64,000 nucleotides of DNA from an uncultured Alphaproteobacteria bacterium (lineage in GTDB: Bacteria; Pseudomonadota; Alphaproteobacteria; Rhizobiales; Ancalomicrobiaceae): positions 87,399-151,398 of the forward strand of contig CALBKH010000005.1 in assembly GCA_937892955.1 (NCBI GenBank), given 5' to 3'. The number at the start of each line of letters is the position of its first letter. Positions within the stretch are counted from its first letter, which is position 1. The notes below the pieces were generated by a model. It saw nothing but the letters and a program-made list of their open reading frames with translations. It was not told where the DNA came from and searched no databases. The translations under genes were made by a program, and so were the position numbers. Below, one piece after another: positions 9,882-18,278 of this stretch.

Positions 9882-12353
9882 ATGTTCCTGTTGCGGTTCA
9901 TCGGCTATCTGTTCGGCATCGGAACGGTCGGCCTGCTCGTGGTCGCCGCCGGCGCCTGGATCGCCTACAACCACGTCGCCGCCGATCTTCCCGACTACAC
10001 GGCGCTGAAGAACTACGAGCCGCCGGTGATGAGCCGCGTACACGCCGCCGACGGCGAGCTGGTGGCCGAATACGCCCACGAGCGTCGCCTGTTCCTGCCG
10101 AGCCAGGCGATCCCGCAACTCCTCAAGAACGCCTTCCTCTCGGCGGAAGACAAGAATTTCTACGAGCACACCGGCATCGACCCCGAAGGTGTGGCCCGCG
10201 CCGCGATCGTGTTCGTCCAGAACAAGCTCGCCGGCAAGCGTCCGCAGGGCGCGTCGACCATCACCCAGCAGGTCGCCAAGAACTTCCTCCTCACCAACGA
10301 ACAGTCGTTCGAGCGCAAGATGAAGGAGGCGATCCTCGCCATCCGCATCGAGTCGACCTATTCGAAGGAGGAAATTCTCGAGCTCTACATGAACCAGATC
10401 TACATGGGCATCGGCGCCTACGGGGTGGCGGCGGCTTCGCTGCTCTACTTCGACAAGTCGGTGCACGAGCTGACGATCGCGGAAGCGGCCTACCTCGCGG
10501 CGCTGCCCAAGGGCCCGAACAACTACCATCCGTTCCGCCACACCGACCGCGCCATCGAGCGGCGCAACTGGGTGATCGGACAGATGGCCGTGAACGGCTT
10601 CATCACTCAGGAACAGGCGGAGAAGGCCAAGGGAGATCCGCTCAAGGTGGTGCAGCGTCCGACCGGTCCGCACATCTTCGGCGCCGACTATTTCGCCGAA
10701 GAAGTGCGCCGCCAGCTCATCGAACGTTACGGCGAGAAGGGGCTCTACGAAGGCGGCCTGTCGGTGCGCACCTCGCTCGATCCGCGGCTGCAACTGGTCG
10801 CCCGCAAGGCGCTGACCAAGGGTCTGATGAGCTTCGACATGAACGCCGGCTGGCGCGGTCCGGTGGCGAAGATCGCCCTCGAGGGCGATTGGGGCCCGGC
10901 GCTCGCCGAGCAGAAGGGGCTCGCCGACGTGCCCGAATGGCGTCTCGCCGTGGTGCTCTCGGCCGGCGACCAGGAAGCGCAGATCGGGCTCCAGCCGGCG
11001 CGGCTGGTCACCGGCGGCGTCTCCACCGAACGCGAGCGCGGCATCATCCCCCTCGATCAGATGAAGTGGGCGACGCGTCTCGCCGAGGGCGGCAAGCGGA
11101 ACGGGATCGGCAAGGGCGCGGCCTCGGTGCTGGCGCCGGGCGACGTCGTCTACGTCGAGAAGGTGACGGGCGGCCCCGGCGACCGGCCGATCTGGCGCCT
11201 CAGGCAGGTGCCGGAGGTCTCCGGCGCGCTGGTGGCGATGGATCCGCACACCGGACGCGTCCTGGCGGTGACCGGCGGCTTCTCCTTCGCCGAGAGCGAG
11301 TTCAACCGCGCCACCCAGGCGTGGCGCCAGCCCGGCTCGTCGTTCAAGCCCTTCGTCTACGCCGCCGCCCTCGACAACGGCTATACGCCGTCGTCGTTGG
11401 TGCTCGACGGACCGATCGAGATCCAGCCGGGTCCCGGCCAGCCGGTCTGGCGGCCGGAGAACTATTCCCAGAAGTTCTACGGTCCCTCGACCCTGCGCGT
11501 CGGCATCGAGCAGTCGCGCAACACCATGACGGTGCGGCTGGCCAAGGACATGGGCATGCCGCTGGTGGTCGAATACGCCAAGCGCTTCGGCATCTACGAC
11601 GAACTCGGTGCCTATCTGCCGATGTCGCTCGGCGCCGGCGAGACGACGGTGCTGCGCCTCACCTCCGCCTATGCGACCATCGCCAACGGCGGCCGCAAGG
11701 TCACCGCTTCGTTCATCGATCGCATCCAGGATCGCTACGGCAAGACCGTGTTCAAGCACGACAAGCGCGTCTGCGAGGGCTGCGATGCGCCGAAGTGGGC
11801 GAATCAGGAGGAGCCGGCGCTGGTCGACGAGCGCGAGCAGGTGCTCGATCCGATGACCGCCTACCAGATCACCTCGATCATGGAAGGCGTCGTGCTGCGC
11901 GGCACCGCCACGATTCTCTCCGACCTGAAGCGGCCGATCGCCGGCAAGACCGGAACCACCAACGACGAGAAGGACGTCTGGTTCGTCGGCTTCACTCCCG
12001 ACCTCGTGACCGGCGTCTACATCGGCTACGACAAACCGCGCGGTCTCGGCCGCGGCCAGTCGGGCGGTCACACCGCCGCGCCGGTGGTGCGCGACTTCTT
12101 CGCCGAGGCGCTGAAGGACACCCCGGCGGTGCCGTTCCGTGTGCCTCCGGGGATCCGCCTGATCGCCGTCAATCGCGCCACCGGTATGCGCGCCTCGCCC
12201 GGCGACGGCGCCACCATCATGGAAGCCTTCAAGCCCGGCACCGCGCCGCCCGACACCTACTCGGTCATCGGCTACGACGCCGAGCAGTTCGACAAGGCCC
12301 GCAAGGTCACCCCCGAGCAGGAACGCGGGTTGCAGCAGGGCGGGTTGTACTGA
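9882..12353 (+). CDS. mrcA: bifunctional penicillin-binding protein 1A
   Basis: An 823-residue class A penicillin-binding protein that polymerises lipid II and crosslinks peptidoglycan at the outer face of the inner membrane. The start MFLLRFIGYLFGIG at 9882 follows a purine-rich AGGGAAGA and gives a single N-terminal membrane anchor (residues ~5-28). The GT51 glycosyltransferase domain shows LSAEDKNFYEHTGIDPEG (catalytic Glu), GASTITQQVAKN and ELYMNQIYMG. The transpeptidase domain shows RQPGSSFKPFVY with the nucleophilic Ser486 (SxxK), the SRN of IEQSRNTMT, and GKTGTTN. Between them lies the OB-like insert usual in PBP1A. The next gene is a beta-lactamase, which suits a cell-wall block. Confidence 0.94.
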   Translation: MFLLRFIGYLFGIGTVGLLVVAAGAWIAYNHVAADLPDYTALKNYEPPVMSRVHAADGELVAEYAHERRLFLPSQAIPQLLKNAFLSAEDKNFYEHTGIDPEGVARAAIVFVQNKLAGKRPQGASTITQQVAKNFLLTNEQSFERKMKEAILAIRIESTYSKEEILELYMNQIYMGIGAYGVAAASLLYFDKSVHELTIAEAAYLAALPKGPNNYHPFRHTDRAIERRNWVIGQMAVNGFITQEQAEKAKGDPLKVVQRPTGPHIFGADYFAEEVRRQLIERYGEKGLYEGGLSVRTSLDPRLQLVARKALTKGLMSFDMNAGWRGPVAKIALEGDWGPALAEQKGLADVPEWRLAVVLSAGDQEAQIGLQPARLVTGGVSTERERGIIPLDQMKWATRLAEGGKRNGIGKGAASVLAPGDVVYVEKVTGGPGDRPIWRLRQVPEVSGALVAMDPHTGRVLAVTGGFSFAESEFNRATQAWRQPGSSFKPFVYAAALDNGYTPSSLVLDGPIEIQPGPGQPVWRPENYSQKFYGPSTLRVGIEQSRNTMTVRLAKDMGMPLVVEYAKRFGIYDELGAYLPMSLGAGETTVLRLTSAYATIANGGRKVTASFIDRIQDRYGKTVFKHDKRVCEGCDAPKWANQEEPALVDEREQVLDPMTAYQITSIMEGVVLRGTATILSDLKRPIAGKTGTTNDEKDVWFVGFTPDLVTGVYIGYDKPRGLGRGQSGGHTAAPVVRDFFAEALKDTPAVPFRVPPGIRLIAVNRATGMRASPGDGATIMEAFKPGTAPPDTYSVIGYDAEQFDKARKVTPEQERGLQQGGLY

Positions 12354-12375
12354 CACGACGAACACGAGTTCGCCC

Positions 12376-12403
12376 AGGGCCGGGAGCGCGAGTTCCCGGC
12401 CCT
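12376..12403 (+). terminator. GC hairpin after mrcA, probable terminator
   Basis: A perfect 10-bp stem (12376-12385 with 12394-12403, arm AGGGCCGGGA) with an 8-nt loop begins 22 bp after the PBP1A stop. No U tract follows, so it may be a Rho-aided terminator or an mRNA 3' end stabiliser. Confidence 0.5.
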
Positions 12404-12592
12404 TCGCGTACGCTTGGTCCGGCCCGCATCCCGGCGCCGGTGCGCGTCGGCCCGCGGCGTTGACGGGTGTGGCGGAGACACGGCGAAGAAGTCACCGGAA
12501 AGCCTGGATTCCGTCGTGAAATTGCACTCGTGCACGGCGACTCTCGCCTGCGCTCCCCCGCTTCGGGGGTGCCGACGCGAAAGGCGACTGCG

Positions 12593-13474
12593 ATGTGGAT
12601 CGATCGGCGTAGGGTCCTTTGGACGGCGGCCACGGTCGCGACCGTGGGGGCGATGCGGCCGATGGCGACGTTCGCCGCCGGCGATCCGATCGAAGAGGTG
12701 GTCGCCGGGCTCGAGAAACGTCTCGGCGCGCGCATCGGCGTCGCGGTGATCGACGACCATGGTGGCCGCGCCTGGAACCACCGCGCCGCCGAGCGCTTCG
12801 CTTTCTGCTCGACCTTCAAGGCCTACGCCGCCGCCGCGCTGCTCGCCCGCGTCGATCGCGGCGAGGAGAGGCTCGACCGCCGCATCGTCTTCGCCGCGTC
12901 CGATCTGGTGACCTATTCGCCGACGACCGAGAAGCGGGTCGGCGAGCCGGGCATGACGCTCGCCGAGATCGCCGAGGCCGCCGTCACGCTCTCCGACAAC
13001 ACCGCCGCCAACCTGATCCTCGACGCGATCGGCGGACCGCAGGGCCTCACCACCTTCCTGCGTTCGCTCGGCGACGACGTCGGCCGGCTCGATCGCCGGG
13101 AGACCCAGCTCAACGAAGCGAAGCCGGGCGACCCGCGCGACACGACCACGCCGTCGGCTGCCGCTCATACGCTGCACGAACTGGTCGTCGGCCGGGTGCT
13201 GACACCGGCGAGCCGGGAGCAGCTCACCGCGTGGCTCGTCGGCGACCGCGTCGGCGATGCGCTGCTGCGCGCCGGGCTACCCAAGAATTGGACGATCGCC
13301 GACAAGACCGGCGCCGGCGGCAACGGTGCCCGCGGCATCGTCGCCGTCGCCTGGCCGCCGGGGAGAAAGCCGGTGACGATCGCCATCTACATCGCCGAGA
13401 CCGCCGCGGCGATGGCCGACCGCAACGCCGCCATCGCCGCGATCGGCGCCGCCATAGCCCGCTCGCTCGGGTGA
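12593..13474 (+). CDS. bla: class A beta-lactamase
   Basis: A 293-residue serine beta-lactamase that opens the beta-lactam ring in the periplasm. The four class A elements are intact: CSTFK (nucleophile Ser73 and Lys76; S70/K73 in standard numbering), SDN in TLSDNTAANLIL, the omega loop ETQLNEA with the Glu of ExxLN, and KTGAGG. The N terminus MWIDRRRVLWTAATVATVGA has a twin-arginine-like pair before a hydrophobic segment, so Tat export is possible. The start at 12593 is chosen because upstream in-frame sequence is not conserved. The Cys before the active-site Ser has no partner at the position after KTG (Gly there), so the disulfide of KPC/SME carbapenemases is not expected. It is probably an intrinsic enzyme, since it sits in a cell-wall gene block and not beside integron or plasmid genes. 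Confidence 0.92.
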   Translation: MWIDRRRVLWTAATVATVGAMRPMATFAAGDPIEEVVAGLEKRLGARIGVAVIDDHGGRAWNHRAAERFAFCSTFKAYAAAALLARVDRGEERLDRRIVFAASDLVTYSPTTEKRVGEPGMTLAEIAEAAVTLSDNTAANLILDAIGGPQGLTTFLRSLGDDVGRLDRRETQLNEAKPGDPRDTTTPSAAAHTLHELVVGRVLTPASREQLTAWLVGDRVGDALLRAGLPKNWTIADKTGAGGNGARGIVAVAWPPGRKPVTIAIYIAETAAAMADRNAAIAAIGAAIARSLG

Positions 13475-13620
13475 GATCGCCGAGCCACCGGTACTCTGCA
13501 ATCATACGCGTTGACGTTCGATATCGATCTCTGATCGAGTCCTCGCGAAGTTTCTGTCGGGGATCTGCTCTTGTTTCGACCTTTCGTGACGTCGCTTTCG
13601 ATCAGCGGGCAGGCCAGTTC

Positions 13621-13763
13621 GTGACCAGACGCGAACGCCTGTTGGACCGAATGCGGGCGAACCCGAAAGCGGATTGGCGCATCGAGGACGTGGAGACTCT
13701 CTGTCGTCGGGTCGGGCTCACGTTGTCGTCACCTTCGTGTGGCAGTCACTACATGGTGACTAG
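13621..13763 (+). pseudogene. hicA-like toxin gene, 3' end cut off by insertion sequence
   Basis: From a GTG at 13621 the frame reads VTRRERLLDRMRANPKADW, then RIEDVETLCRRVGL and SHYMVT. This matches the N-terminal two thirds of the HicA-like mRNA interferase family, in which the SHY/SHR histidine is catalytic. The family normally continues with a C-terminal basic segment (about 25 residues) that is missing: at 13760-13763 the frame enters the CTAG flank of the IS and runs on through IS sequence to a stop at 14148. No hicB antitoxin partner is seen next to it. The start codon is uncertain, and the assignment rests on remembered family pattern. Confidence 0.55.
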
Positions 13764-14529
13764 GTCATGGACTCGAACCGCATCCAGAGCCGGGTCGCAG
13801 CGAGGAGCACGGCTGCGAGGTAGTTCGCCGCGAGTTTCTCGTAGCGGGTGGCCACACGCCGGAAGTGCTTTAATTTACAGAAGAACCGCTCGACGAGGTT
13901 GCGCTTTCGGTAGAGTTCGCGGTCGACGGATCGCTGCACGCGGCGATCCGAACAGGTCGGGATGTGCGCGGTCCCGCCGAGCGCGGCGACCAGTTCGAGG
14001 ATGGCTCTGGCGTCGTATCCACGGTCGGCGACGACATCGCCTGCTCTTCGGCCATCGAAGAGGAGGGGAACGGCGGCTTTGTCGGAGGCTTGGCCGGGAG
14101 ACGGAACGATGCGCACAGGGAGCCCGCGCGAGTCCACCAAGGCGTTGATCTTGGTGCTCAATCCTCCACGAGAACGGCCGATGGCGTGATCCGGGTCCCC
14201 CTTTTTCCTCCGGCAGCATGCTGATGGGCTCGGATGATCGAACTGTCGACGAATTCGAGCGATCCGGGCGATCGGGCCGCCAGAGCCTCGAACACGCCGA
14301 TCCAGATCCCCGCTTTGGCTCATCGGTTGAAGCGGTTGTAGACCGTCGTGTAGGGGCCGTAACGTTCCGGAAGATCGCGCCACGGCACGCCGGTCCGCAA
14401 CACGAAGAAGATGCCGTTCAGCACCTTCCGGTCATCCAATCGCGGACGACCGTTCTTCTTGCCCTCGGCTCCAGGAAGCAGGGGAGTGACGATCGCCCAT
14501 TCCTCGTCCGTCAGATCGAAGCGCGCCAT
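13760..14529 (-). pseudogene. IS5-family transposase, orfA/orfB, with in-frame TGA
   Basis: orfA starts at 14529 (MARFDLTDEEWAIVTPLLPG) and carries the N-terminal DUF4096-like domain up to YGPYTTVYNRFNR. It then meets TGA (plus-strand tca at 14320-14322) where the family has a Trp codon, after which the same frame continues with AKAGIWIGVFEAL and VDSSIIRAHQHAAGG. A five-base A run followed by a five-base G run (plus strand 14197-14206) marks the usual -1 slip into orfB, which reads DPDHAIGRSRGGLSTKI, the second DDE region VVADRGYDARAIL, and the C-terminal Glu region RNLVERFFCKLK. The catalytic domain is intact, but the TGA should block translation before the slip site, so this copy is probably immobile unless the TGA is an error. 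Confidence 0.8.
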
Positions 14530-14597
14530 CGAACGCCTCCTTTCGGAAGCCTCGAATCAGCCCTCGCAACGCAAGACAAGAGGTTCGGGTACAGAAC
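13764..14597 (-). mobile_element. IS5-family (IS427 group-like) insertion sequence, 834 bp
   Basis: The element is bounded on both sides by CTAG (13760-13763 and 14598-14601), the target expected for this group. Its ends are imperfect inverted repeats: the left end GTCATGGACTCGAACCGC and the inward-read right end GTTCTGTACCCGAACCTC agree at about 13 of 18 positions. Inside lies one transposase in two overlapping minus-strand frames. Length and organisation fit the IS427 subgroup, whose transposase is made by frameshifting between orfA and orfB. The left CTAG supplies the TAG stop of the transposase and the right CTAG supplies the TAG stop of atzF. Confidence 0.85.
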
Positions 14598-16391
14598 CTA
14601 GCACCGCGCCATGTGGGCCCGCCAACCGCCGAGCGCGGTGATCTCCTCGGCGCCGACGACCGCGTGGGATTCGCACAGGAAGGCGGAGACCTCCGAGCCG
14701 TCGGCGAGGCGGACCTTGCCGATGCCGAGCGGCGCCGGGATCGCCGCGACGAAGGCCCCGGCGGCGGCCGGCGGCAGGCCCCAGACCTCGATCTCCAGCC
14801 CCGGCCCGACGAAGCCCGGATCGCGGATCACGCCGGGTTTCGGAGGTACCGTGTCGGGCAGGACGAACATGCGGTAGTCGGGCGCGGTTCGCGTCGCCTC
14901 CAGGAGCACGCCGCCGGGGGCGGTCAGCTGCGGATTGAGCGGCATGCCTGAGAGATGCGCCCCGACCACGCCGATCGGGATCAGCCCCTCGGCGGCGGGT
15001 GCGAGGGGTGCGCCCGGCAGTGTACCGTGGCGGTCGACGCCGGGACCGGCGCCGAGGGCGCGATGCAGCCGATCGCCGAGGACGGCGAGGGCGTCGTCGG
15101 TGAAGGCCGGGCCGATCAGCGTGACGCCGGCCGGGATGCCGTCGGGGCGGAAGCCGGCCGGCACGGCGATGGCGGCGCAGTCGAGCAGGTTCACGAAGTT
15201 GGTGTAGCGGCCCAGCGTCGAGTTGAGGGCGATCGGATCGGCTCGCATCGCCTCGACGGTGTAGATGGTCGCCGCGGTCGGCAGCAGCAGCAGGTCGACC
15301 TTGGCCCACTCGACGAGCGTCCGTTGGCGCAGCGCCTCCAGCCGATACTGGCCGCGGAAGGCGTCGACGGCCGAATGGTTCGTCGCCCCGGCGATGATCT
15401 TCTCCACCGTCGGATCCATCTCGGCGGCGTGGCCGGCGTGGAAATCGGCGACCGCGGCGAGGCGCTCGGCGATCCACGGGCCGCCGTAGAGGAGATCGGC
15501 GCTCTCGCGGAAGGGGGCGTAGTCGATGCCGACCGGCGTCCCTCCGAGGGCGGAGAGCCGCGTGACCGCCGCGTCGTAGAGCGCCGCCGTTTCGTGATCG
15601 CCGAAGAACTCGCGTTCGGCACCGGTGAGGATGCCGAAGCGGAAGCCGGTCAGTGGCAGCGCGCGATGCTCCACCGGGCGCGAGTAGGGATCGCGCGGAT
15701 CGTGGCCCCGCATCACCGCCAGCACCGCGGCGACGTCGCCGGCGGTGGCGGCGAAGACGGTGATGCAGTCGAGGCTGCGGCAGGCCGGCACGAGGCCGGT
15801 CGAGGAGACGAGGCCGCGGGTCGGCTTGACCCCGATGAGATTGTTGAAGGCGGCCGGCACCCGCCCCGAGCCGGCGGTGTCGGTGCCGAGCGCGAAGGCG
15901 ACGAGTCCGCTCGCCACCGCAACCGCCGATCCCGATGACGACCCACCCGAGATGTAGGCCGGATCGAACACCGAGCGTGGCGCGCCGAAGGGCGAGCGGG
16001 TGCCGTTGAGGCCGGTGGCGAACTGATCGAGGTTGGTCTTGCCGACGACGATCGCTCCGGCCGCCTTCAGCTTGGCCACCACCGCGGCGTCCGCCGTCGG
16101 TTCATAGGCGAAAGCGGGGCAGGCTGCGGTCGTCGGCAGGCCGGTGACGTCGATGTTGTCCTTGATGGCGCAGGGGATGCCCCACAGCGGCCGGGTCGGG
16201 TCCGGCGTCGAGCCGAGGGCGCGAGCGGCGGCACGCAACGCCTCGTCGGGGACGCAGGAGATCCACACGGCCGGGTCGCTCCCCGCATCGATGCGGGCGA
16301 TCACCGCCTCGATCACGTCGAGCGGCGTGAAGGCGCCGGAGCGATAGCCCTCGGCGAGGGTGGTGAGATCGAGGACGCGGGGAAGGGTCAT
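14598..16391 (-). CDS. atzF: allophanate hydrolase AtzF
   Basis: A 597-residue cytoplasmic enzyme that hydrolyses allophanate (urea-1-carboxylate) to ammonium and CO2, the last step of biuret, urea-amidolyase and cyanuric acid degradation. The N-terminal amidase-signature domain has the Lys of the Ser-cisSer-Lys triad in CAIKDNIDVTGLPT, and the glycine/serine-rich ISGGSSSGSAVAVASG plus LGTDTAGSGRVPA carrying the two serines. The C-terminal domain (GVVGAHLSGMPLNPQL to ITALGGWRAHMARC) is the allophanate-hydrolase-specific module. Length matches the family. The start at 16391 follows the upstream gene by 32 bp. Its final codons touch the IS, and the TAG stop comes from the CTAG target site, so the native C terminus may have been a few residues longer. 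Confidence 0.93.
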   Translation of the reverse strand: MTLPRVLDLTTLAEGYRSGAFTPLDVIEAVIARIDAGSDPAVWISCVPDEALRAAARALGSTPDPTRPLWGIPCAIKDNIDVTGLPTTAACPAFAYEPTADAAVVAKLKAAGAIVVGKTNLDQFATGLNGTRSPFGAPRSVFDPAYISGGSSSGSAVAVASGLVAFALGTDTAGSGRVPAAFNNLIGVKPTRGLVSSTGLVPACRSLDCITVFAATAGDVAAVLAVMRGHDPRDPYSRPVEHRALPLTGFRFGILTGAEREFFGDHETAALYDAAVTRLSALGGTPVGIDYAPFRESADLLYGGPWIAERLAAVADFHAGHAAEMDPTVEKIIAGATNHSAVDAFRGQYRLEALRQRTLVEWAKVDLLLLPTAATIYTVEAMRADPIALNSTLGRYTNFVNLLDCAAIAVPAGFRPDGIPAGVTLIGPAFTDDALAVLGDRLHRALGAGPGVDRHGTLPGAPLAPAAEGLIPIGVVGAHLSGMPLNPQLTAPGGVLLEATRTAPDYRMFVLPDTVPPKPGVIRDPGFVGPGLEIEVWGLPPAAAGAFVAAIPAPLGIGKVRLADGSEVSAFLCESHAVVGAEEITALGGWRAHMARC

Positions 16392-16423
16392 GGGGGTGGG
16401 CCTGACGAGGAGAGGGTCGGGGA

Positions 16424-17200
16424 TCAGCGGCGGGGTCTGCGGCTTTCGAGGTCGCTGCGCAATTCGGCGAGGAAGGGAATGCCGGCGTACTGGTCTTCCT
16501 GGACGAGATCCCAGGCGACGCCGGTCGGGTCGGGAAAGGCGGTGCGGGTCTCGATCAGTTCGGTCGGCGTGGCGATCCAGTCGAGCGGCTGGTCGTGAGC
16601 GAGCATGACGATGCGCTCGTCGTCGACCACCTGGAGGTCGTGCACGGTGGTGACGATCGGCGCACGATCGGGGACGAGGCCGAGTTCGCGGAAGATCCCG
16701 AGCTCGAGATCGGCGAAACCGCCGCCTTTGCCGGTGCGCCCGCCGGCGCGGGTCACCGCCACGCAGCCGACGACGATGAAATCCATCGGTTTCATCTCGC
16801 GGAAGTCGACCGGCCGGCCGACCTCGACGAAGATCTCCGACCGCGCCGCGTCGGAAAATGTGATGCCGCGACGGGCGAGATCGTCCGGATCGAGTTCGAC
16901 GAAGGGAAACGGCTTCACCAGTTCGGGAACCGGCGCGTAGAGCAGCTTGCCGGCTTCGAGCGCCATGCGGCGGATCGGGATCTGCGCCGGATCGGGGTTC
17001 GATTTGACGATGTCGGCGTTCTTCCAGGCGGGCAGCGTCGTCAGTTGGCGCGCCGCCGCCTCGGCACCGAAGTAGTTCGGAATGCGGCTCCACGGGTCGT
17101 CGACCCCTGCGCCGGAGGCTTCCAATGCCGCCCACACCGACCGGCGCAGCGCGTCCTTGGTCTCGTTGCGGCCCTTCCAGCGTTCGATTCCGTCCGCCAT
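16424..17200 (-). CDS. 5-formyltetrahydrofolate cyclo-ligase-like protein
   Basis: A 258-residue protein of the 5-FCL/NagB-like fold: the N terminus KGRNETKDALRRSVWAAL and the phosphate-binding GGRTGKGGGFADLELG are the family hallmarks. True 5-FCL makes methenyl-THF from 5-formyl-THF with ATP. This member is longer than the usual ~190 residues and sits inside a biuret/allophanate operon, so it is more likely a paralogue with another role. The start at 17200 (MADGIERWKG) follows a strong GGGAGAAG seven bases upstream; an overlapping GTG at 17221 is less likely. It is translated after the DUF3225 gene and before atzF. The function in this pathway is unknown to me. Confidence 0.7.
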   Translation of the reverse strand: MADGIERWKGRNETKDALRRSVWAALEASGAGVDDPWSRIPNYFGAEAAARQLTTLPAWKNADIVKSNPDPAQIPIRRMALEAGKLLYAPVPELVKPFPFVELDPDDLARRGITFSDAARSEIFVEVGRPVDFREMKPMDFIVVGCVAVTRAGGRTGKGGGFADLELGIFRELGLVPDRAPIVTTVHDLQVVDDERIVMLAHDQPLDWIATPTELIETRTAFPDPTGVAWDLVQEDQYAGIPFLAELRSDLESRRPRR

Positions 17201-17217
17201 GCGGTCTTCTCCCGGGA

Positions 17218-17598
17218 TCACTCGTCGACGATCGAGACGTGGGCGGCGACGACCTTCCAGCCGTCGGGAAACCGCGCCCAGGTCTGCATCTGGCGGCCGA
17301 CCTTGTCCGGCGCCGAGGCGCGGCGGAACAGGGTGGCGGCGGTGGCGGCATCGCGGCCGAAAGTGGTGATCACCGTGCGGTCGAGGTCGCGAGCGAGATC
17401 GAAGGGCGGGTAGGCGGCGCGGAACGCCGCGAGTTCCTCCGGCCCGTGCTGCATGTCGGCGATGCCGTAGCGCACCACGCGGGCGTCCTGCCAGAACATG
17501 CGGCCGAGTTCGGCCGCGTCGTTGGTGACGAAGGCCGCCTCGTAGGCCTCGAAGACGGCGGTGACCTCGGCCAGCACCTCGGGGATGTTCACCTCCAT
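17218..17598 (-). CDS. AtzH-like / HpxZ-type small protein (DUF3225)
   Basis: A 126-residue SnoaL/NTF2-like protein: MEVNIPEVLAEVTAVFEAYE, RMFWQDARVVRYGIADM, GRQMQTWARFPDGWKVVAAHVS are the typical blocks of the family that holds HpxZ (oxalurate catabolism) and AtzH (found with cyanuric acid and biuret amidases). Family members occur with AtzE/AtzG/AtzF amidases, and proposed roles include removing or carrying a labile carbamoyl intermediate. It begins 2 bp after the upstream hydrolase stop, so it is translationally coupled. The start at 17598 gives the family length; the longer frame is non-conserved. Confidence 0.78.
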   Translation of the reverse strand: MEVNIPEVLAEVTAVFEAYEAAFVTNDAAELGRMFWQDARVVRYGIADMQHGPEELAAFRAAYPPFDLARDLDRTVITTFGRDAATAATLFRRASAPDKVGRQMQTWARFPDGWKVVAAHVSIVDE

Positions 17599-17600
17599 GG

Positions 17601-18278
17601 TCAGGCCCCCTTCACCGCGGCGACCGCCGCTTCCAGCGCCGCGAAGGGCGTCGCCCAACCGACGATGCCACCCTGCGCCACGATCATCTCGATCGCCGCC
17701 GCTTTGAACTCGGGGAAGTAGCTCTCGGTCGCGTCGGTGATCAGCAGCCCGTCGTAGCCGCGATCGTTGGCCTCGCGCATGGTGGTCTGGACGCAGACCT
17801 CGGTCGTCACCCCGGCGAAGATCAGGTGGGTGATGCCGCGGAGCCTGAGCACGTCGCCGAGCGCCGTGGCGTAGAACGCCCCCTTGCCGGGCTTGTCGAT
17901 CTCGATTTCGGTCGCGCGCGGCGCGAGCTCGGCGACGATGGCGTTGCCCGGCTCACCGCGAACCAGAATGCGGCCCATCGGCCCCTCGTCGCCGATGCGC
18001 AAGGTCGGCGCGCCGCGCGTCCGCTTCGCCTCCGGGCAGTCGCACAGGGTGGCGTCGTGGCTCTCGCGGGTGTGGACGATGGTCCAGCCCTGGTCCCTCG
18101 CGAGGGCAATCAGCTTCGCCACCGTCGGCACGATGGCGGTGAGCCGCGACACGTCGTTGCCGAGCGTTTCGCCGAAGCCGCCGGGCTCGACGAAGTCGCG
18201 CTGCATGTCGATGACGACGAGAGCGGTCTTCTCGGGTGGGAACGAATAGGCGAAGGGGCGGGCTTCGACGGTGATCAT
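17601..18278 (-). CDS. second isochorismatase-fold cysteine hydrolase of the biuret operon (candidate triuret or ureide hydrolase)
   Basis: A 225-residue amidohydrolase with the Asp-Lys-Cys triad of the family: [10 protein letters not shown] (Asp24), [14 protein letters not shown] (Lys) and [20 protein letters not shown] (Cys). It is the same length as BiuH in this operon and plainly paralogous, but differs around the substrate pocket ([14 protein letters not shown] instead of [25 protein letters not shown] instead of [11 protein letters not shown]). It should therefore cleave a related urea-like amide. TrtA, the triuret hydrolase described as a BiuH relative, is a natural candidate, but that is inference. 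Its ATG overlaps the ABC ATPase gene end by zero bases (stop 18279), showing tight coupling. Confidence 0.78.
   Translation of the reverse strand: MITVEARPFAYSFPPEKTALVVIDMQRDFVEPGGFGETLGNDVSRLTAIVPTVAKLIALARDQGWTIVHTRESHDATLCDCPEAKRTRGAPTLRIGDEGPMGRILVRGEPGNAIVAELAPRATEIEIDKPGKGAFYATALGDVLRLRGITHLIFAGVTTEVCVQTTMREANDRGYDGLLITDATESYFPEFKAAAIEMIVAQGGIVGWATPFAALEAAVAAVKGA

Noticed and set aside
9477..12365. 962-codon minus-strand frame over the PBP1A gene
   Set aside because: Shadow of a certain gene on the other strand; no recognisable domain.
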